Program-made: the position numbers and the translations under genes | Origin: Longimicrobiales bacterium | GTDB taxonomy: Bacteria > Gemmatimonadota > Gemmatimonadetes > Longimicrobiales > Gaopeijiaceae | NCBI GenBank assembly: GCA_951813395.1 | Contig: OX638356.1 | Span: 971,340-1,035,339 of the forward strand | Length of the DNA stretch: 64,000 bases | Direction: 5' to 3' | The notes under the pieces: model-generated | The model's database searches: none | What the model saw: only the letters and a program-made list of their open reading frames with translations | Told to the model about the DNA's origin: nothing | In this document: positions 51,534-60,356 of the stretch, one piece after another | Layout of the letters: each line of letters starts with the position of its first letter | Position numbering within the stretch: the first letter of the stretch is position 1

Positions 51534-51556
51534 GTGCGGGGCGTGCGGCGGAGGCA

Positions 51557-51583
51557 TTGACCCTGACGTAACGTGAGGGTCAA
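51557..51583. repeat. 27-bp palindrome, left member of a pair
   Basis: TTGACCCT-g-ACGT-a-ACGT-g-AGGGTCAA pairs perfectly except one G:G mismatch. Its centre, ACCCTGACGT/ACGTGAGGGT, is two bases different from the palindrome at 52412-52432. With almost no loop it looks like a dimer-binding site more than a transcription terminator. Confidence 0.6.
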
Positions 51584-52110
51584 GGGGGAGGGGATCAAGG
51601 CAAGGAATCGTCCAAAGTCAACTGGGACTGCACGATCTGCGCTTCTTGCCGTTGGGGGGTATCTCACGCTGTCCTCACGGAATAGCGGGAGAATCGGATC
51701 AGATTGGCGGGAATCCGGCAATCTCCCGTTCCGGTTCAGCCTCCCGTCTCTCTGCCCCCGGCTTCACTCTCCCCCCCTCCTTCGGAGCAGCGCACCCTTG
51801 CGATCCAGCGCGCAAGTAGCACCGAACCCGGTTATTCGGTAGAGTCAATGGACCATGAATCTCCGCCCGATCCGTCCCACTCAGTCAACCCAAATCGCTA
51901 GCCCGGGTATCTCGCAACCTGGACGCCCCACCGGAGACGCCGTGCCCGCGCTCGACACCGGCGATCCAGAGGAGGCGGTTGGAGTCAATAAGGAAGCTGA
52001 AGCGGTTCGGGAGGCTGGTCGAGAATTTGCCATGAGCCTCCCACCGGGAGGAAATGCGGTGATCACGATTCACATGGCCAGTCCGTCCTTTGGGCCTTAG
52101 GCTAACAGCT
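51584..52110. other. Mostly empty intergenic stretch
   Basis: About 530 bases between the left palindrome and the ribosome site of hicB. Codon character is weak apart from the short open frame at 51855-52100. Composition is slightly less GC-rich than neighbouring genes. No RNA gene or repeat was recognised. Confidence 0.5.
51855..52100 (+). CDS. Possible small unknown protein
   Basis: 81 codons from ATG to TAG. The second half (KEAEAVREAGREFAMSLPPGGNAVITIHM) looks protein-like, an amphipathic helix followed by a beta strand, whereas the first half is Pro/Thr-rich and unconvincing. No ribosome site stands out. It ends 22 bases before the hicB start and might be the remnant of a longer gene. 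I do not recognise it. Confidence 0.3.
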   Translation: MNLRPIRPTQSTQIASPGISQPGRPTGDAVPALDTGDPEEAVGVNKEAEAVREAGREFAMSLPPGGNAVITIHMASPSFGP

Positions 52111-52122
52111 AGGAGGTCTGTT

Positions 52123-52344
52123 GTGGACCTGCAATGCATGGCGGTGTTCCGGAAGGTTCCTGAAGGCTACATCGCCTTCATTGAGGAGTTTCCCGGTGCC
52201 AACACCCAAGGCACTTCCCTCGAAGAAGCTCGGTCGAACCTTCGCGAAGCCGTCGCCATGGTGATCGAAGCCAACCGGGAAATGGCCCGCGAAGACGCCG
52301 ATGGCGGCGCGGTCATCAGAGAGCCCATCACCGTCACGGCGTGA
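52123..52344 (+). CDS. hicB: HicB-like antitoxin
   Basis: 73 residues from a GTG at 52123; a perfect AGGAGG ends 6 nt before it. The fold is HicB-like: AVFRKVPEGYIAFIEEFPGANTQGTSLEEARSNLREAVAMVIEANRE, where GxxxxG-SxEEAxxNxxEA is the usual signature. The partner HicA starts in the stop codon (GTGA) but is truncated after 25 residues, so this antitoxin may be orphaned. Confidence 0.85.
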   Translation: MDLQCMAVFRKVPEGYIAFIEEFPGANTQGTSLEEARSNLREAVAMVIEANREMAREDADGGAVIREPITVTA

Positions 52345-52418
52345 AGCGCCGGGACTTGCTGCGGCACTTGGCACGGCACGGCTGCGCCTTCCAATGGCAC
52401 ATATATGAGACACCCTGA
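52341..52418 (+). pseudogene. hicA: Truncated hicA toxin remnant
   Basis: GTG AAG CGC CGG GAC reads VKRRDLLRHLARHGCAF, the N-terminal helix of HicA proteins (KRRDLLRHL...HGC), then QWHIYETP and TGA. A full HicA has about 60-85 residues with a catalytic His in the middle strand, which is missing here. The reading breaks within a few codons of the palindrome at 52412-52432, suggesting the 3' part was lost in the event that placed the palindrome. Confidence 0.65.
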
Positions 52419-52432
52419 CGTTACGTCAGGGT
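52412..52432. repeat. 21-bp perfect palindrome, right member of a pair
   Basis: ACCCTGACGT-T-ACGTCAGGGT is perfect about a central T. It overlaps the stop of the hicA remnant and lies 72 bases upstream of the second serine hydrolase start. Confidence 0.65.
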
Positions 52433-52503
52433 TAGCGGAAAAGAACTGCCCAACCGAGGGCCGCTGGTGGGCTTGGCGCGTCGCCCTTCGGCCCGGGCAA
52501 CGA

Positions 52504-54123
52504 ATGTCCCGCTGGCGCGCCGCGGCGGGCCTGCTCGCCGTCTGCTGCGCGACCGCCGCCGGGAGCCTGCACGCCCAGGATGTGCAAGACCCTGCGCCGG
52601 GCCGGACCCCCCACGCCCTCGCCGACCTCGACACCTACATCGCCCAATCCATGCCGGACTGGGACATTCCCGGGCTTGCGGTGGCGGTCGTGCACGAGGG
52701 CGAGGTGGTTTTCGCGCGGGGCTTCGGGGTGAAGGAAGCGGGCAGGGACGATCCGGTGGATGCGCGCACCCTCTTCCAGATTGGCTCGGTGACCAAGTCC
52801 TTCGCCGCGGCCGCCATCGGCGCGCTTGTCGACGAGGGGCTGGCGGCGTGGGATGACCCCGTCATCAAGCACCTCCCCTGGTTCCGCGTGAAGGACCCGT
52901 GGATCACGCGCGAGATCACGTTGCGCGACCTGCTGTCGCACCAGTCCGGCATGCCCGGGGCCGCGTATCCGGTGCTGGCGGTCGTGGACGCGCGCGAGAC
53001 CGCGGAGGGCCTTCGCCTGCTCGACAACCAGGGCCCGCTCCGGCAGGGCTACCGGTACAGCAATCAGGCCTATGGCGTGGCCGGACTCGTGGTGGAGGCG
53101 GCTGCGGGCATGAGCTGGGGTGCGTGGGTGCGGGAGCGGTTGCTGGCGCCTCTGGAAATGCGGAACACCGGGACAAGTCCATACGACGTTTGGGACTCCG
53201 TGCACGTCGCACCGACCTTCCTCGGCAGCGCGCCGGCCGGGATCCCCGGCATCGACCATGCGCCGGGGCGCAACGTGGCCATGCCCCACGGGGTCGACCG
53301 CAGCGGGGATCGGCGGGTTCTGTCGTGGCAGTCCTACGACAACATGCAGGCGGCGGGCAGCGTTGTGTCCAACGTCGTCGACATGGCGAACTGGGTTCGG
53401 ATGCAGCTCAACCATGGCCGATTCGATGGCGTCGCCGTCCTGGATTCCACGACCGTGTCCGAGATGCACGCGCCGCAGGTTCGCACCGCGTCCACATTCG
53501 TCTTCGCCGACCCCGGCTCCGGCAGCTACGGGCTGGGATGGGCGCGCGCGAGCTTCCTCGGGCACGCGTACATCTCCCACGGCGGCGGCATCTTCGGCTT
53601 TCCGGCGTACGTGGCGATGCTGCCCGAGGCGAACGCGGGCGTCGTCGTGCTGGCCAACGGCAGCATGTGGACGCCCTACTACCCCCACCACGAGATCGCG
53701 GCCTGGGTCTTCGCGCGCCTGCTGGGGGTCGAGGGACGGGACTGGCACGGCGAGGTCATGGCCCGGACCGAGGCGATCCACGGCCAGGTCGAGGCGGCGC
53801 TGAGCGCCCGGGCGGCAGGGCGCATCGAAGGGACCCGGCCGTCGCTCCCGCTGGCCGCCTACGAGGGGCGCTACGAGGACGAATACGGAGCCGCGGCGGC
53901 GCATGTGGTCCACGGCGACGGCGGCCTGCGGGTGCACTTCGGGGCCGCGGGCTCATTCTCGGGCGACATGGAGCACTGGCATCACGACGTGTTTCAGCTC
54001 CACTATGACGGCGGGGATGGCCAGGCGTACGGGAGTTCGTTCGTGACCTTCACCGTCGGTCCCGACGGGGGCGTCGCGCAGATGGACATGGGATTCATGG
54101 GACGGTACCGGAGGGTGCGTTGA
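52504..54123 (+). CDS. Class C beta-lactamase-family serine hydrolase with C-terminal DUF3471-like domain (paralogue)
   Basis: 539 residues from the ATG at 52504, which opens a signal peptide (RAAAGLLAVCCATAAGSLHAQ). Motifs: GSVTKSFAAAAIGAL (SxxK nucleophile), YRYSNQAYGVAG (YxN) and ISHGGGIFGF (HxG). The C-terminal domain (YEGRYEDEYGAAAAHVV, MEHWHHDVFQLHYDG, TFTVGPDGGVAQMDMG) parallels that of 49941-51533, so the two are old tandem duplicates. Earlier in-frame starts run into the hicA remnant and palindrome. It is followed by a TTG-started hydrolase with a 4-nt overlap. Confidence 0.9.
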   Translation: MSRWRAAAGLLAVCCATAAGSLHAQDVQDPAPGRTPHALADLDTYIAQSMPDWDIPGLAVAVVHEGEVVFARGFGVKEAGRDDPVDARTLFQIGSVTKSFAAAAIGALVDEGLAAWDDPVIKHLPWFRVKDPWITREITLRDLLSHQSGMPGAAYPVLAVVDARETAEGLRLLDNQGPLRQGYRYSNQAYGVAGLVVEAAAGMSWGAWVRERLLAPLEMRNTGTSPYDVWDSVHVAPTFLGSAPAGIPGIDHAPGRNVAMPHGVDRSGDRRVLSWQSYDNMQAAGSVVSNVVDMANWVRMQLNHGRFDGVAVLDSTTVSEMHAPQVRTASTFVFADPGSGSYGLGWARASFLGHAYISHGGGIFGFPAYVAMLPEANAGVVVLANGSMWTPYYPHHEIAAWVFARLLGVEGRDWHGEVMARTEAIHGQVEAALSARAAGRIEGTRPSLPLAAYEGRYEDEYGAAAAHVVHGDGGLRVHFGAAGSFSGDMEHWHHDVFQLHYDGGDGQAYGSSFVTFTVGPDGGVAQMDMGFMGRYRRVR

Positions 54124-55184
54124 GGCGTTGGAGTCGGCGCGTGGCGGGGCTTGCGGGCGCCCTCGGGGGCCTGCTCTGGGCCTGTGGCGGTGGAGGCGGC
54201 GACATGACGACCACGCCGACCGACCCGACCACACCCGTCGATCCTCCCGCGCGGCCCGTTCCGTGCACCTTCGCGAATTCGACCTGCGCCGAGCGCGTCG
54301 AGATCGCCAGCGGGCTGTACCTTCCCGTTTTCAGCACGCACCTCCTGTCCGAGGGACATCAGGGGGTGACGCGGGCGCTCGTCGTCGTGCACGGCAACAA
54401 TCGCAACGCCGACGACTACTTCGAGAGCGGCTTCATGGCTGCCGCCGAGGTCGGCTTTGGGCCCACAACGGTGGTGGTGTCGCCACACTTTCAAACCGAC
54501 GACGACGGTCCGGAGTCGGACGAGCCCTTCTGGTCCAGCGCGGGCTGGAAGCGCGGGAACCTGTCCCGGCCCGAGGGTCCGTCGCCCCGGGTCAGCTCCT
54601 ACGCGGCGCTCGAGACCGTAGTGGAGCAGCTGCTGGACGCCAACCGCTTCCCCGCCGTGCGGGAGGTGACCGTTACGGGACATTCGGCCGGGGGGCAGGT
54701 GCTCCACCGCTTCGCCGCGTCGAGTCTGGTTGAAGAGGGCGTGCGGGACGGCGTGTCCTTCCGGTACGTGGTCGCGAATCCGTCGACCTACCTCTACCTG
54801 GGGCCCCAGCGGCTGGACGCGAACGGCGAGTTCAGCGTGCCCGGCGGCGGATGCGAAGACTACGACGAATGGCACTACGGCCTGCAGGATCGCAACACCT
54901 ACGCCTCAAGGCTCGAGGCCGACACCATTCGCGCGCTGCTGACCCGCCGCGACGTACGCATCCTGGTCGGTGACGCCGATACCCTCAGCGCGTCGCTGGA
55001 CGTGAGTTGCGGAGCCAACCTGCAGGGCCCGAACCGCTACCAGCGCGGCCTGACCCTGGTGCGCTTCATGGAGACGCTGTACGAGGACAATGCCCACCGG
55101 CAGATGGTCGTGCCGGGCGTGGGGCATTCCAGCCGTTCCATGTGGCTTTCGGAGGTGGGGAAGAGCGCCCTCTTCGGGAGCTAG
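54120..55184 (+). CDS. Alpha/beta hydrolase lipoprotein
   Basis: 354 residues from a TTG that overlaps the previous stop (TTGA). A lipobox (LLWAC) follows a hydrophobic segment, then a Thr/Pro/Asp linker. Catalytic set: oxyanion region VVVHGNNRNADDYFE, nucleophile elbow VTGHSAGGQVLHR (GHSAGG), Asp in LVGDADTLSASLD, His in VVPGVGHSSRSM. It may be an esterase or polyester depolymerase-type enzyme; the substrate is unknown. Four Cys in the mature part (PCTFANSTCAE, GGGCEDYD, VSCGANL) suggest disulfides in the periplasm or outside. Confidence 0.85.
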   Translation: MRRWSRRVAGLAGALGGLLWACGGGGGDMTTTPTDPTTPVDPPARPVPCTFANSTCAERVEIASGLYLPVFSTHLLSEGHQGVTRALVVVHGNNRNADDYFESGFMAAAEVGFGPTTVVVSPHFQTDDDGPESDEPFWSSAGWKRGNLSRPEGPSPRVSSYAALETVVEQLLDANRFPAVREVTVTGHSAGGQVLHRFAASSLVEEGVRDGVSFRYVVANPSTYLYLGPQRLDANGEFSVPGGGCEDYDEWHYGLQDRNTYASRLEADTIRALLTRRDVRILVGDADTLSASLDVSCGANLQGPNRYQRGLTLVRFMETLYEDNAHRQMVVPGVGHSSRSMWLSEVGKSALFGS

Positions 55185-55390
55185 GAGGGGGCTGGGTGGG
55201 CCCGTTCGCGTCCGCGCGCGGGGAACGGTATTGAACGTCCGTGTAGACACCCGGCGGATTTCTCCGAGATTAGATAAACGGGTGAGGTCGGCAGCCGCAT
55301 CCGATGAGCGGGTGCGCGCAGCCCGGCCTCGACGACCCGGGGGCCCGCTTACCGCGGATTCTTCCGGGTTCTCCAGGGGGCGGTACCAAA

Positions 55391-58300
55391 ATGCGAGCAT
55401 GGATGCCTTGGGTGGTGGCGGGTGTGGTCCTTCTTCCCCAGACCAGCGCACAGGCGCAACAGACGTCGTTCGAGGACGGGGATGGTGAGGGGGTGGCGAG
55501 TGTGGGGGAGGGTCGCGTCGACGCGCGGGGACCGCGTGCGGTAGCGGGATCGCGCGGTGTGCCGAGAATCATCAGCATCACGACCGACGCGGACCTTCCT
55601 ACGAACGACGAGTTTACGGTAACGGTCGAGTTCTCGGAGGATGTCGATGATTTCGACCTCAGCGATGTCCAGGTCCCCCCACAACAAGGCGACGCCACCA
55701 GTTTTAGCGAAGTCTCGCCCGACGAGTACCATGTCTTTATCGAGCCGGAGGACGACTACGAGGGACCCCTGACGGTCAGGATCAGGAGCGGCGCGGTGGA
55801 AAGTGTGTCCACGAAAGATCCGAATGCTGCGGCAAGCGAGACCTTCGAAGTCGACACGGTCGAGCCGGAATTGGACGACGCCACCGTGGAAGGCGACGAA
55901 CTCGTTCTGGAGTACGACGAGGACCTCGACGAGGGCTCGGTACCGCGAACGACCCGTTTCGACGTCGAGGTGAATAGCGCTGGCCGGTTCGTCGACAACA
56001 TCACTGTCAGGGGCGACAGAGTGATCCTCACGCTCGAAAGCCCGGTTGAACCGCGTGACAATGTACGGGTTACCTACGATACTCGAGCCGGGGCGCTCAT
56101 CCAGGACATCGCGGGCAACGAGGCTGACGAGTTCGACAACGAACGCGTCACCAACAACACCCAGACCAGCACCAGCGCTCCCAGCGCCCCCCGTGACCTT
56201 ACCGCCACCGCCGATGGACAAACCGTCATCGAGCTTGACTGGCGGGCGCCCTCCAGTGAAGGCGCCAGCAGCATCACCGGCTATCGCATCGAGTATTCGA
56301 CCAACGAGGGGACGACATGGAGGACGCTGGAGAGCGACACCGGTGACGACGACACGGATTACAGGGACACCGGCCTCGATAAGGGGACGACCCGGCACTA
56401 CCGCGTATCCGCCATCAACGACGACGGCAGGGGGCCGGTTTCCAACGTCGCCTCCGCGACCACGGACTCCGACCAGCCCGGCGCGCCCACGGGATTGACG
56501 GCAAGGGCGAACGGCACCGACCGAATCGTTCTTTCCTGGACGCGCCCGACCAACGAGGGCGATGGCATCACCGGCTACCGGATCGAGGTTTCCCCGGATG
56601 GCAACAGCTGGACGACGCGCGCGACCGTCACGGGCCGGAACACGACCACCTACACTCATAGTGGGCTGACCCCGGGGACTACTCGGCACTATCGGGTCTA
56701 CGCGATCAGCTCGGCGGGTGAGGGCCCGCCGTCCAACGTTGACAGCGCCACGACCGACATCGGCAGGCCAAGCGCACCCCTGGAACTCTCGGCGACCGCC
56801 GTCGGGCAGACCAGCATCAGGCTCGCCTGGACGCCTCCGCTCGACGACGGCGGCGCGCCGATTACACGCTACCGGATCGAAGTGTCGCGGACGGGCACGT
56901 CCGGTTGGCTCCTGGTGACTTCCAACAACCGGTCCACAACCTACACGCACCCGGGGCTCAACCCTGGAAGCCGGCGCTACTACCGGGTCGCGGCGATCAA
57001 CTCTGAAGGTACCGGTCCGTTCTCCGGGGTTGCGAACGCCATTACCGACGCCACGACGCCCAGTGCGCCGACCAATCTGGTGGCTACGGCTCACGGCCGC
57101 ACCCAGATTAACCTGTCGTGGCGAACACCCCTGATCGATGGCGGCGCACGGATCACCGGTTACCGGATCGAGGTTTCGTCGGACGGGGGTAACAACTGGA
57201 CGACCCGCGTGGGCAACACGGGTACGATCGCGACCACGTACGTGCATCCCGGACTGAGCCCCGCCACTACACGGCACTATCGGGTCTACGCGATCAACTC
57301 GGCGGGCACGGGCCCGGCGTCGAATGTCGCCAACGCCACCACCGACGCTACCGTCCCGGGCGCGCCTCAGCGTCTTACGGCGACCGCCAAGGGACAGTCC
57401 CGAATCGACCTGGCCTGGACGCCACCGACCAACGACGGCGGGGCGGCGATCACCGGCTACCGGATCGAGACCTCGACCGACCGGAGGACGTGGAGGGCTC
57501 TGCGCGGCAACCACTCGTCGACCTCGTTCCCGCATGTCGGCCTGGCGCCGGCCACGACGCGGCACTACCGGGTCTTCGCGGTCAACGTCGCGGGCACGGG
57601 CCCGGCTTCGAACGTCGCGACCGCCACGACGGACGCCACGGTTCCCGGCGCGCCCACCGCACTGTCCGCAACGGCCTCCGGCACGTCGCAGATCGACCTG
57701 TCCTGGACGGCCCCGAGCTACGACGGGGGTGCGGCGCTGACGGGGTATCGCATCGAGGTGGCGGAGACCGGCAACGGGCCGTGGTCCAATCTGGAGGCCA
57801 ACACCGGCTCCACCGCGACAACGTACCCCCACACCGGATTGGACCCCGCGAGCACCCGCTACTACCGGGTCTACGCGATCAACTCGGTGGGCAGCGGAAG
57901 AGCCTCCGGCGTCGTCAGGGCCACCACCGACGCCACTGTGCCGGACGCACCCACCAACCTGCAGGCGACGGCGACGAGTCCGACACAGATCGACCTCACC
58001 TGGAGCGCCCCCGGCTACGATGGCGGTGCCCCCGTGACCAGCTATAGAGTGGAGATCTCGGCGGACGAAGGTTCGACCTGGGGTGTGCTTGCGCCCTCCA
58101 CGGGCTCGACCGGCACCGCGTACCCGCACAGCGGACTGCAGCCGGGCAGCACGCGGCACTATCGGGTCTCGGCCATCAACGTCGCCGGCACGGGCCTCGC
58201 CTCGAATGTCGCCAACGCCAGCACGGACGATCCGCGGCAAAGGGCGGGGCGGGTCAATGCGGAGGTGCTGCCCCACGCGGTCGCCGCGATGACCGCGAGC

Positions 58301-59632
58301 ACTGTCTCGGCGATCAGCGGCCGGATCGAGGCGGTGGCTGCCGGGGTTCCGTATGGACGGCAGGCGACCATGGGTCTGCTCTCTTCCGGGATGAGCGGGG
58401 CCATGATTGGCCAGGGTGGCGGTGCAGCCGGGTTCGGCCCGGACCGCGACCTGGGCATGGGTCAATTGCTGGACGGGGCCTCCTTCCTGGTGCCCCTCGG
58501 TGGAAGCGGTGTGCAGGAGGCGGGGGGCGGGCTCCCGAACATCGCGACATGGGGCAGCGGCGAATACCAGAGCCTGTCGCGTAACCGCGGCGGAGTGGTC
58601 GATTGGGAGGGGACCATGTTGAACCTGCACATGGGTGCCGACGTCCAGCTGCGCTGGGATATCCTCGTGGGACTCGCGGCCAGCCGGTCTGCGGGCGACT
58701 TCGACTTCACGGACGACAACGGACCCATGGCGGTCGACGGCACCTATCAGAGCGAGATGACCACCGTGAACCCGTACGCGGCCTGGTTCCTCGGCCGCGG
58801 CGGCGTGGTTGCGTGGGCGACCGCCGGTATCGGGTGGGGCGACGTCGAAATCGAGGACGAACGCCAGGCACTGCGCCGGAGCGGCACCAACATGCGGACC
58901 GCCGCGGCGGGCGCCAGCGGGATTCTCCTGTCGAGGGGCAGCGCCAAGTTGCGTGTCCGGGCCGAAGGCTGGATGTCGCAGGCCGAGGTGGAAGGGGGCA
59001 CGGAGGTCGACTCGATGTCCCTTGAGGTTCGGCGGGGGCGTCTGGCCCTCGAATGGCAGCAGGGGTACCGGTTCCGTTCGGGTCACGAGGTCGCGGCCCT
59101 TATCGAAGGCGGACTGCGATACGACGACGGCGACGGCGGCCAGGGCGAAGGAGCCGAGGTCGGGGGTGGACTCCGTTACGTGAGCCCGCAGTCAAGGCTG
59201 ATCGTCGAGGGTCGGGGACGAGTCCTCGCGACCGGGCACTTCGGATACGAGGAGTGGGGTGTCAGCGGTCTGGTCCAGTTCGACATGCACCGTCGCGGCG
59301 AGGGACTGTCCATGCGGCTGGCCCCCGCCTGGGGCGAGGCGTCAAGCGGTGTGCAGCAGCTGTGGGATCGAGGGGTGACCGACCGGCTCGGCACCGGCGC
59401 GGCACTTGCCAGGGCCCGTCTCGACGCCGAGGTGGAATACGGCCTGCCGGACTTCGGCGGCACACCCTACGGGCGCGTCTACCTGCTGGATGGCGGGGAC
59501 CGCGCGTTCGGAACCGGGGTGCGCTACGAAATCAGCCGCGCCATGAATCTGCGTATCGAGGGGACCCGGCGGGAAAGCGTCCTCAACGGGCCACGGCACG
59601 GCCTAACCCTCAGAGGCCGGTTGAGGTTTTAG
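55391..59632 (+). CDS. Fibronectin III-repeat autotransporter adhesin
   Basis: 1413 residues from the ATG at 55391 with signal peptide MPWVVAGVVLLPQTSAQAQ. Next are an Ig-like segment and, near 155-256, a SwmB-like domain (VEGDELVLEYDEDLDEGS, DNVRVTYDT, IQDIAGNEADEF). Residues about 261-950 hold seven fibronectin III repeats, each with TGYRIEVS and TTRHYRVYAINSAGTGPASNVA-type strands. From about 960 a translocator follows, with alternating beta strands and a final Phe (LTLRGRLRF), as for outer-membrane barrels. It should expose the repeats on the cell surface. The gene has no operon partner; 205 bases upstream are free. Confidence 0.88.
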   Translation: MRAWMPWVVAGVVLLPQTSAQAQQTSFEDGDGEGVASVGEGRVDARGPRAVAGSRGVPRIISITTDADLPTNDEFTVTVEFSEDVDDFDLSDVQVPPQQGDATSFSEVSPDEYHVFIEPEDDYEGPLTVRIRSGAVESVSTKDPNAAASETFEVDTVEPELDDATVEGDELVLEYDEDLDEGSVPRTTRFDVEVNSAGRFVDNITVRGDRVILTLESPVEPRDNVRVTYDTRAGALIQDIAGNEADEFDNERVTNNTQTSTSAPSAPRDLTATADGQTVIELDWRAPSSEGASSITGYRIEYSTNEGTTWRTLESDTGDDDTDYRDTGLDKGTTRHYRVSAINDDGRGPVSNVASATTDSDQPGAPTGLTARANGTDRIVLSWTRPTNEGDGITGYRIEVSPDGNSWTTRATVTGRNTTTYTHSGLTPGTTRHYRVYAISSAGEGPPSNVDSATTDIGRPSAPLELSATAVGQTSIRLAWTPPLDDGGAPITRYRIEVSRTGTSGWLLVTSNNRSTTYTHPGLNPGSRRYYRVAAINSEGTGPFSGVANAITDATTPSAPTNLVATAHGRTQINLSWRTPLIDGGARITGYRIEVSSDGGNNWTTRVGNTGTIATTYVHPGLSPATTRHYRVYAINSAGTGPASNVANATTDATVPGAPQRLTATAKGQSRIDLAWTPPTNDGGAAITGYRIETSTDRRTWRALRGNHSSTSFPHVGLAPATTRHYRVFAVNVAGTGPASNVATATTDATVPGAPTALSATASGTSQIDLSWTAPSYDGGAALTGYRIEVAETGNGPWSNLEANTGSTATTYPHTGLDPASTRYYRVYAINSVGSGRASGVVRATTDATVPDAPTNLQATATSPTQIDLTWSAPGYDGGAPVTSYRVEISADEGSTWGVLAPSTGSTGTAYPHSGLQPGSTRHYRVSAINVAGTGLASNVANASTDDPRQRAGRVNAEVLPHAVAAMTASTVSAISGRIEAVAAGVPYGRQATMGLLSSGMSGAMIGQGGGAAGFGPDRDLGMGQLLDGASFLVPLGGSGVQEAGGGLPNIATWGSGEYQSLSRNRGGVVDWEGTMLNLHMGADVQLRWDILVGLAASRSAGDFDFTDDNGPMAVDGTYQSEMTTVNPYAAWFLGRGGVVAWATAGIGWGDVEIEDERQALRRSGTNMRTAAAGASGILLSRGSAKLRVRAEGWMSQAEVEGGTEVDSMSLEVRRGRLALEWQQGYRFRSGHEVAALIEGGLRYDDGDGGQGEGAEVGGGLRYVSPQSRLIVEGRGRVLATGHFGYEEWGVSGLVQFDMHRRGEGLSMRLAPAWGEASSGVQQLWDRGVTDRLGTGAALARARLDAEVEYGLPDFGGTPYGRVYLLDGGDRAFGTGVRYEISRAMNLRIEGTRRESVLNGPRHGLTLRGRLRF
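56173..58230 (+). repeat. Seven tandem fibronectin III coding repeats
   Basis: Units of about 290 bp recur with near-identical segments around TGYRIEVS and RHYRV-A-N-AGTGPASNVA. Each ends in TTDA/TTDS-V-P-AP linkers. The middle units are the most alike, which favours unequal recombination and length variation. Confidence 0.8.
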
Positions 59633-59655
59633 GGTGGGTCCGGCGGGCGTTGGTT

Positions 59656-60078
59656 TCAGGGTATGCGCCAGAGCCGTAGGGACGAAATGCCCCCGGCCCC
59701 CGAGACGCGGCGCAAATACCGTTCGTCCGCCGTGACGAACACGCCCTGGAGGCCGAGCGCCACGGCGTGGTAGGCGGCGTCGTAGAACGCGACACCGTAT
59801 CTTATTGATAGTGACACGGTGCGAGCTCTCCACCTTGCGTCCAGCTTCGCTTCAGTCAGGCCGAAGTCCGCAAGCGACGCGAGCAACTCGTCGGCGTCCT
59901 CGGGAAACCGCCTCGCCAGCGTGTTGCCCACTTCGTAGATCCAGAGTTGGGGAACCACCAGGTCGAGCGTCCCGGCCGCCGCCTCGTCACGCAGGGCGAG
60001 CGCCGCGTCGGTGTCTTGCTCGTCGTCACCCGGAAGAACCCACTTGAGAAGAACCGATGCGTCCGGCGTGACGATCAC
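59656..60078 (-). CDS. PIN-domain toxin, VapC-like
   Basis: 140 residues from a GTG at 60078 that overlaps the antitoxin stop (GTGA). Asp6 in VTPDASVLLKW, Glu in LWIYEVGNTL, Asp in GVAFYDAAYHAVAL and Asp in FVTADERYLRR give the four acidic PIN residues. It probably cuts RNA when released from its antitoxin. The C-terminus ends LRLWRIP, 24 bases from the convergent autotransporter stop. Confidence 0.88.
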   Translation of the reverse strand: MIVTPDASVLLKWVLPGDDEQDTDAALALRDEAAAGTLDLVVPQLWIYEVGNTLARRFPEDADELLASLADFGLTEAKLDARWRARTVSLSIRYGVAFYDAAYHAVALGLQGVFVTADERYLRRVSGAGGISSLRLWRIP

Positions 60079-60308
60079 GGGAGCCGCCGCTCCCGCCCCT
60101 CCCGTATCCACCGGACGATCCGGTCGGTCTCGATCGCAGGCAGCCGAGCGCGCAGCGCATCCATGCGCGCCGAGGCCTCGCGCTTCCTGGAGGCACCGGA
60201 CCACTCCCGGATCGCGGCGTTGACGGCGCGGCTTCGGCTACCTCGCGGAAGCTTTTCGATCACGCGCCACGCTTCCTCGTCCATCATGATGTTGACTCGT
60301 CGAGCCAT
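60075..60308 (-). CDS. Antitoxin of the second PIN pair
   Basis: 77 residues from the ATG at 60308, with GGAGG 6 nt upstream. The N-terminus MARRVNIMMDEEAWRVIEKLPRGSRSRAVNAAIREW is a ribbon-helix-helix DNA-binding fold. The rest is Arg-rich and helical (ARLPAIETDRIVRWIREGRE), fitting the toxin groove. It should repress its own operon at 60340-60356. The 4-nt overlap with the toxin couples their translation. Confidence 0.85.
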   Translation of the reverse strand: MARRVNIMMDEEAWRVIEKLPRGSRSRAVNAAIREWSGASRKREASARMDALRARLPAIETDRIVRWIREGRERRLP

Positions 60309-60339
60309 GCTGGCCTCCTCCAAGAGCGCTTCGATCGCA

Positions 60340-60356
60340 TGTGTAACGATTACACA
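60340..60356 (-). promoter_or_regulatory. Palindromic operator of the PIN toxin-antitoxin operon
   Basis: TGTGTAA-CGA-TTACACA is a perfect 7-bp inverted repeat centred 40 bases upstream of the antitoxin start, in an AT-rich patch. The permease stop codon TAA (60350-60352) lies inside it. Confidence 0.6.

Noticed and set aside
51573-51842. 89-codon open frame after the first serine hydrolase
   Set aside because: Composition is Ser/Arg/Pro-rich without any fold-like pattern, no ribosome site, and it starts inside the palindrome.
51557-52432. Reading the paired palindromes as ordinary rho-independent terminators
   Set aside because: They have zero- or one-base loops and no U-run; binding-site or element-end explanations fit better, though not proven.
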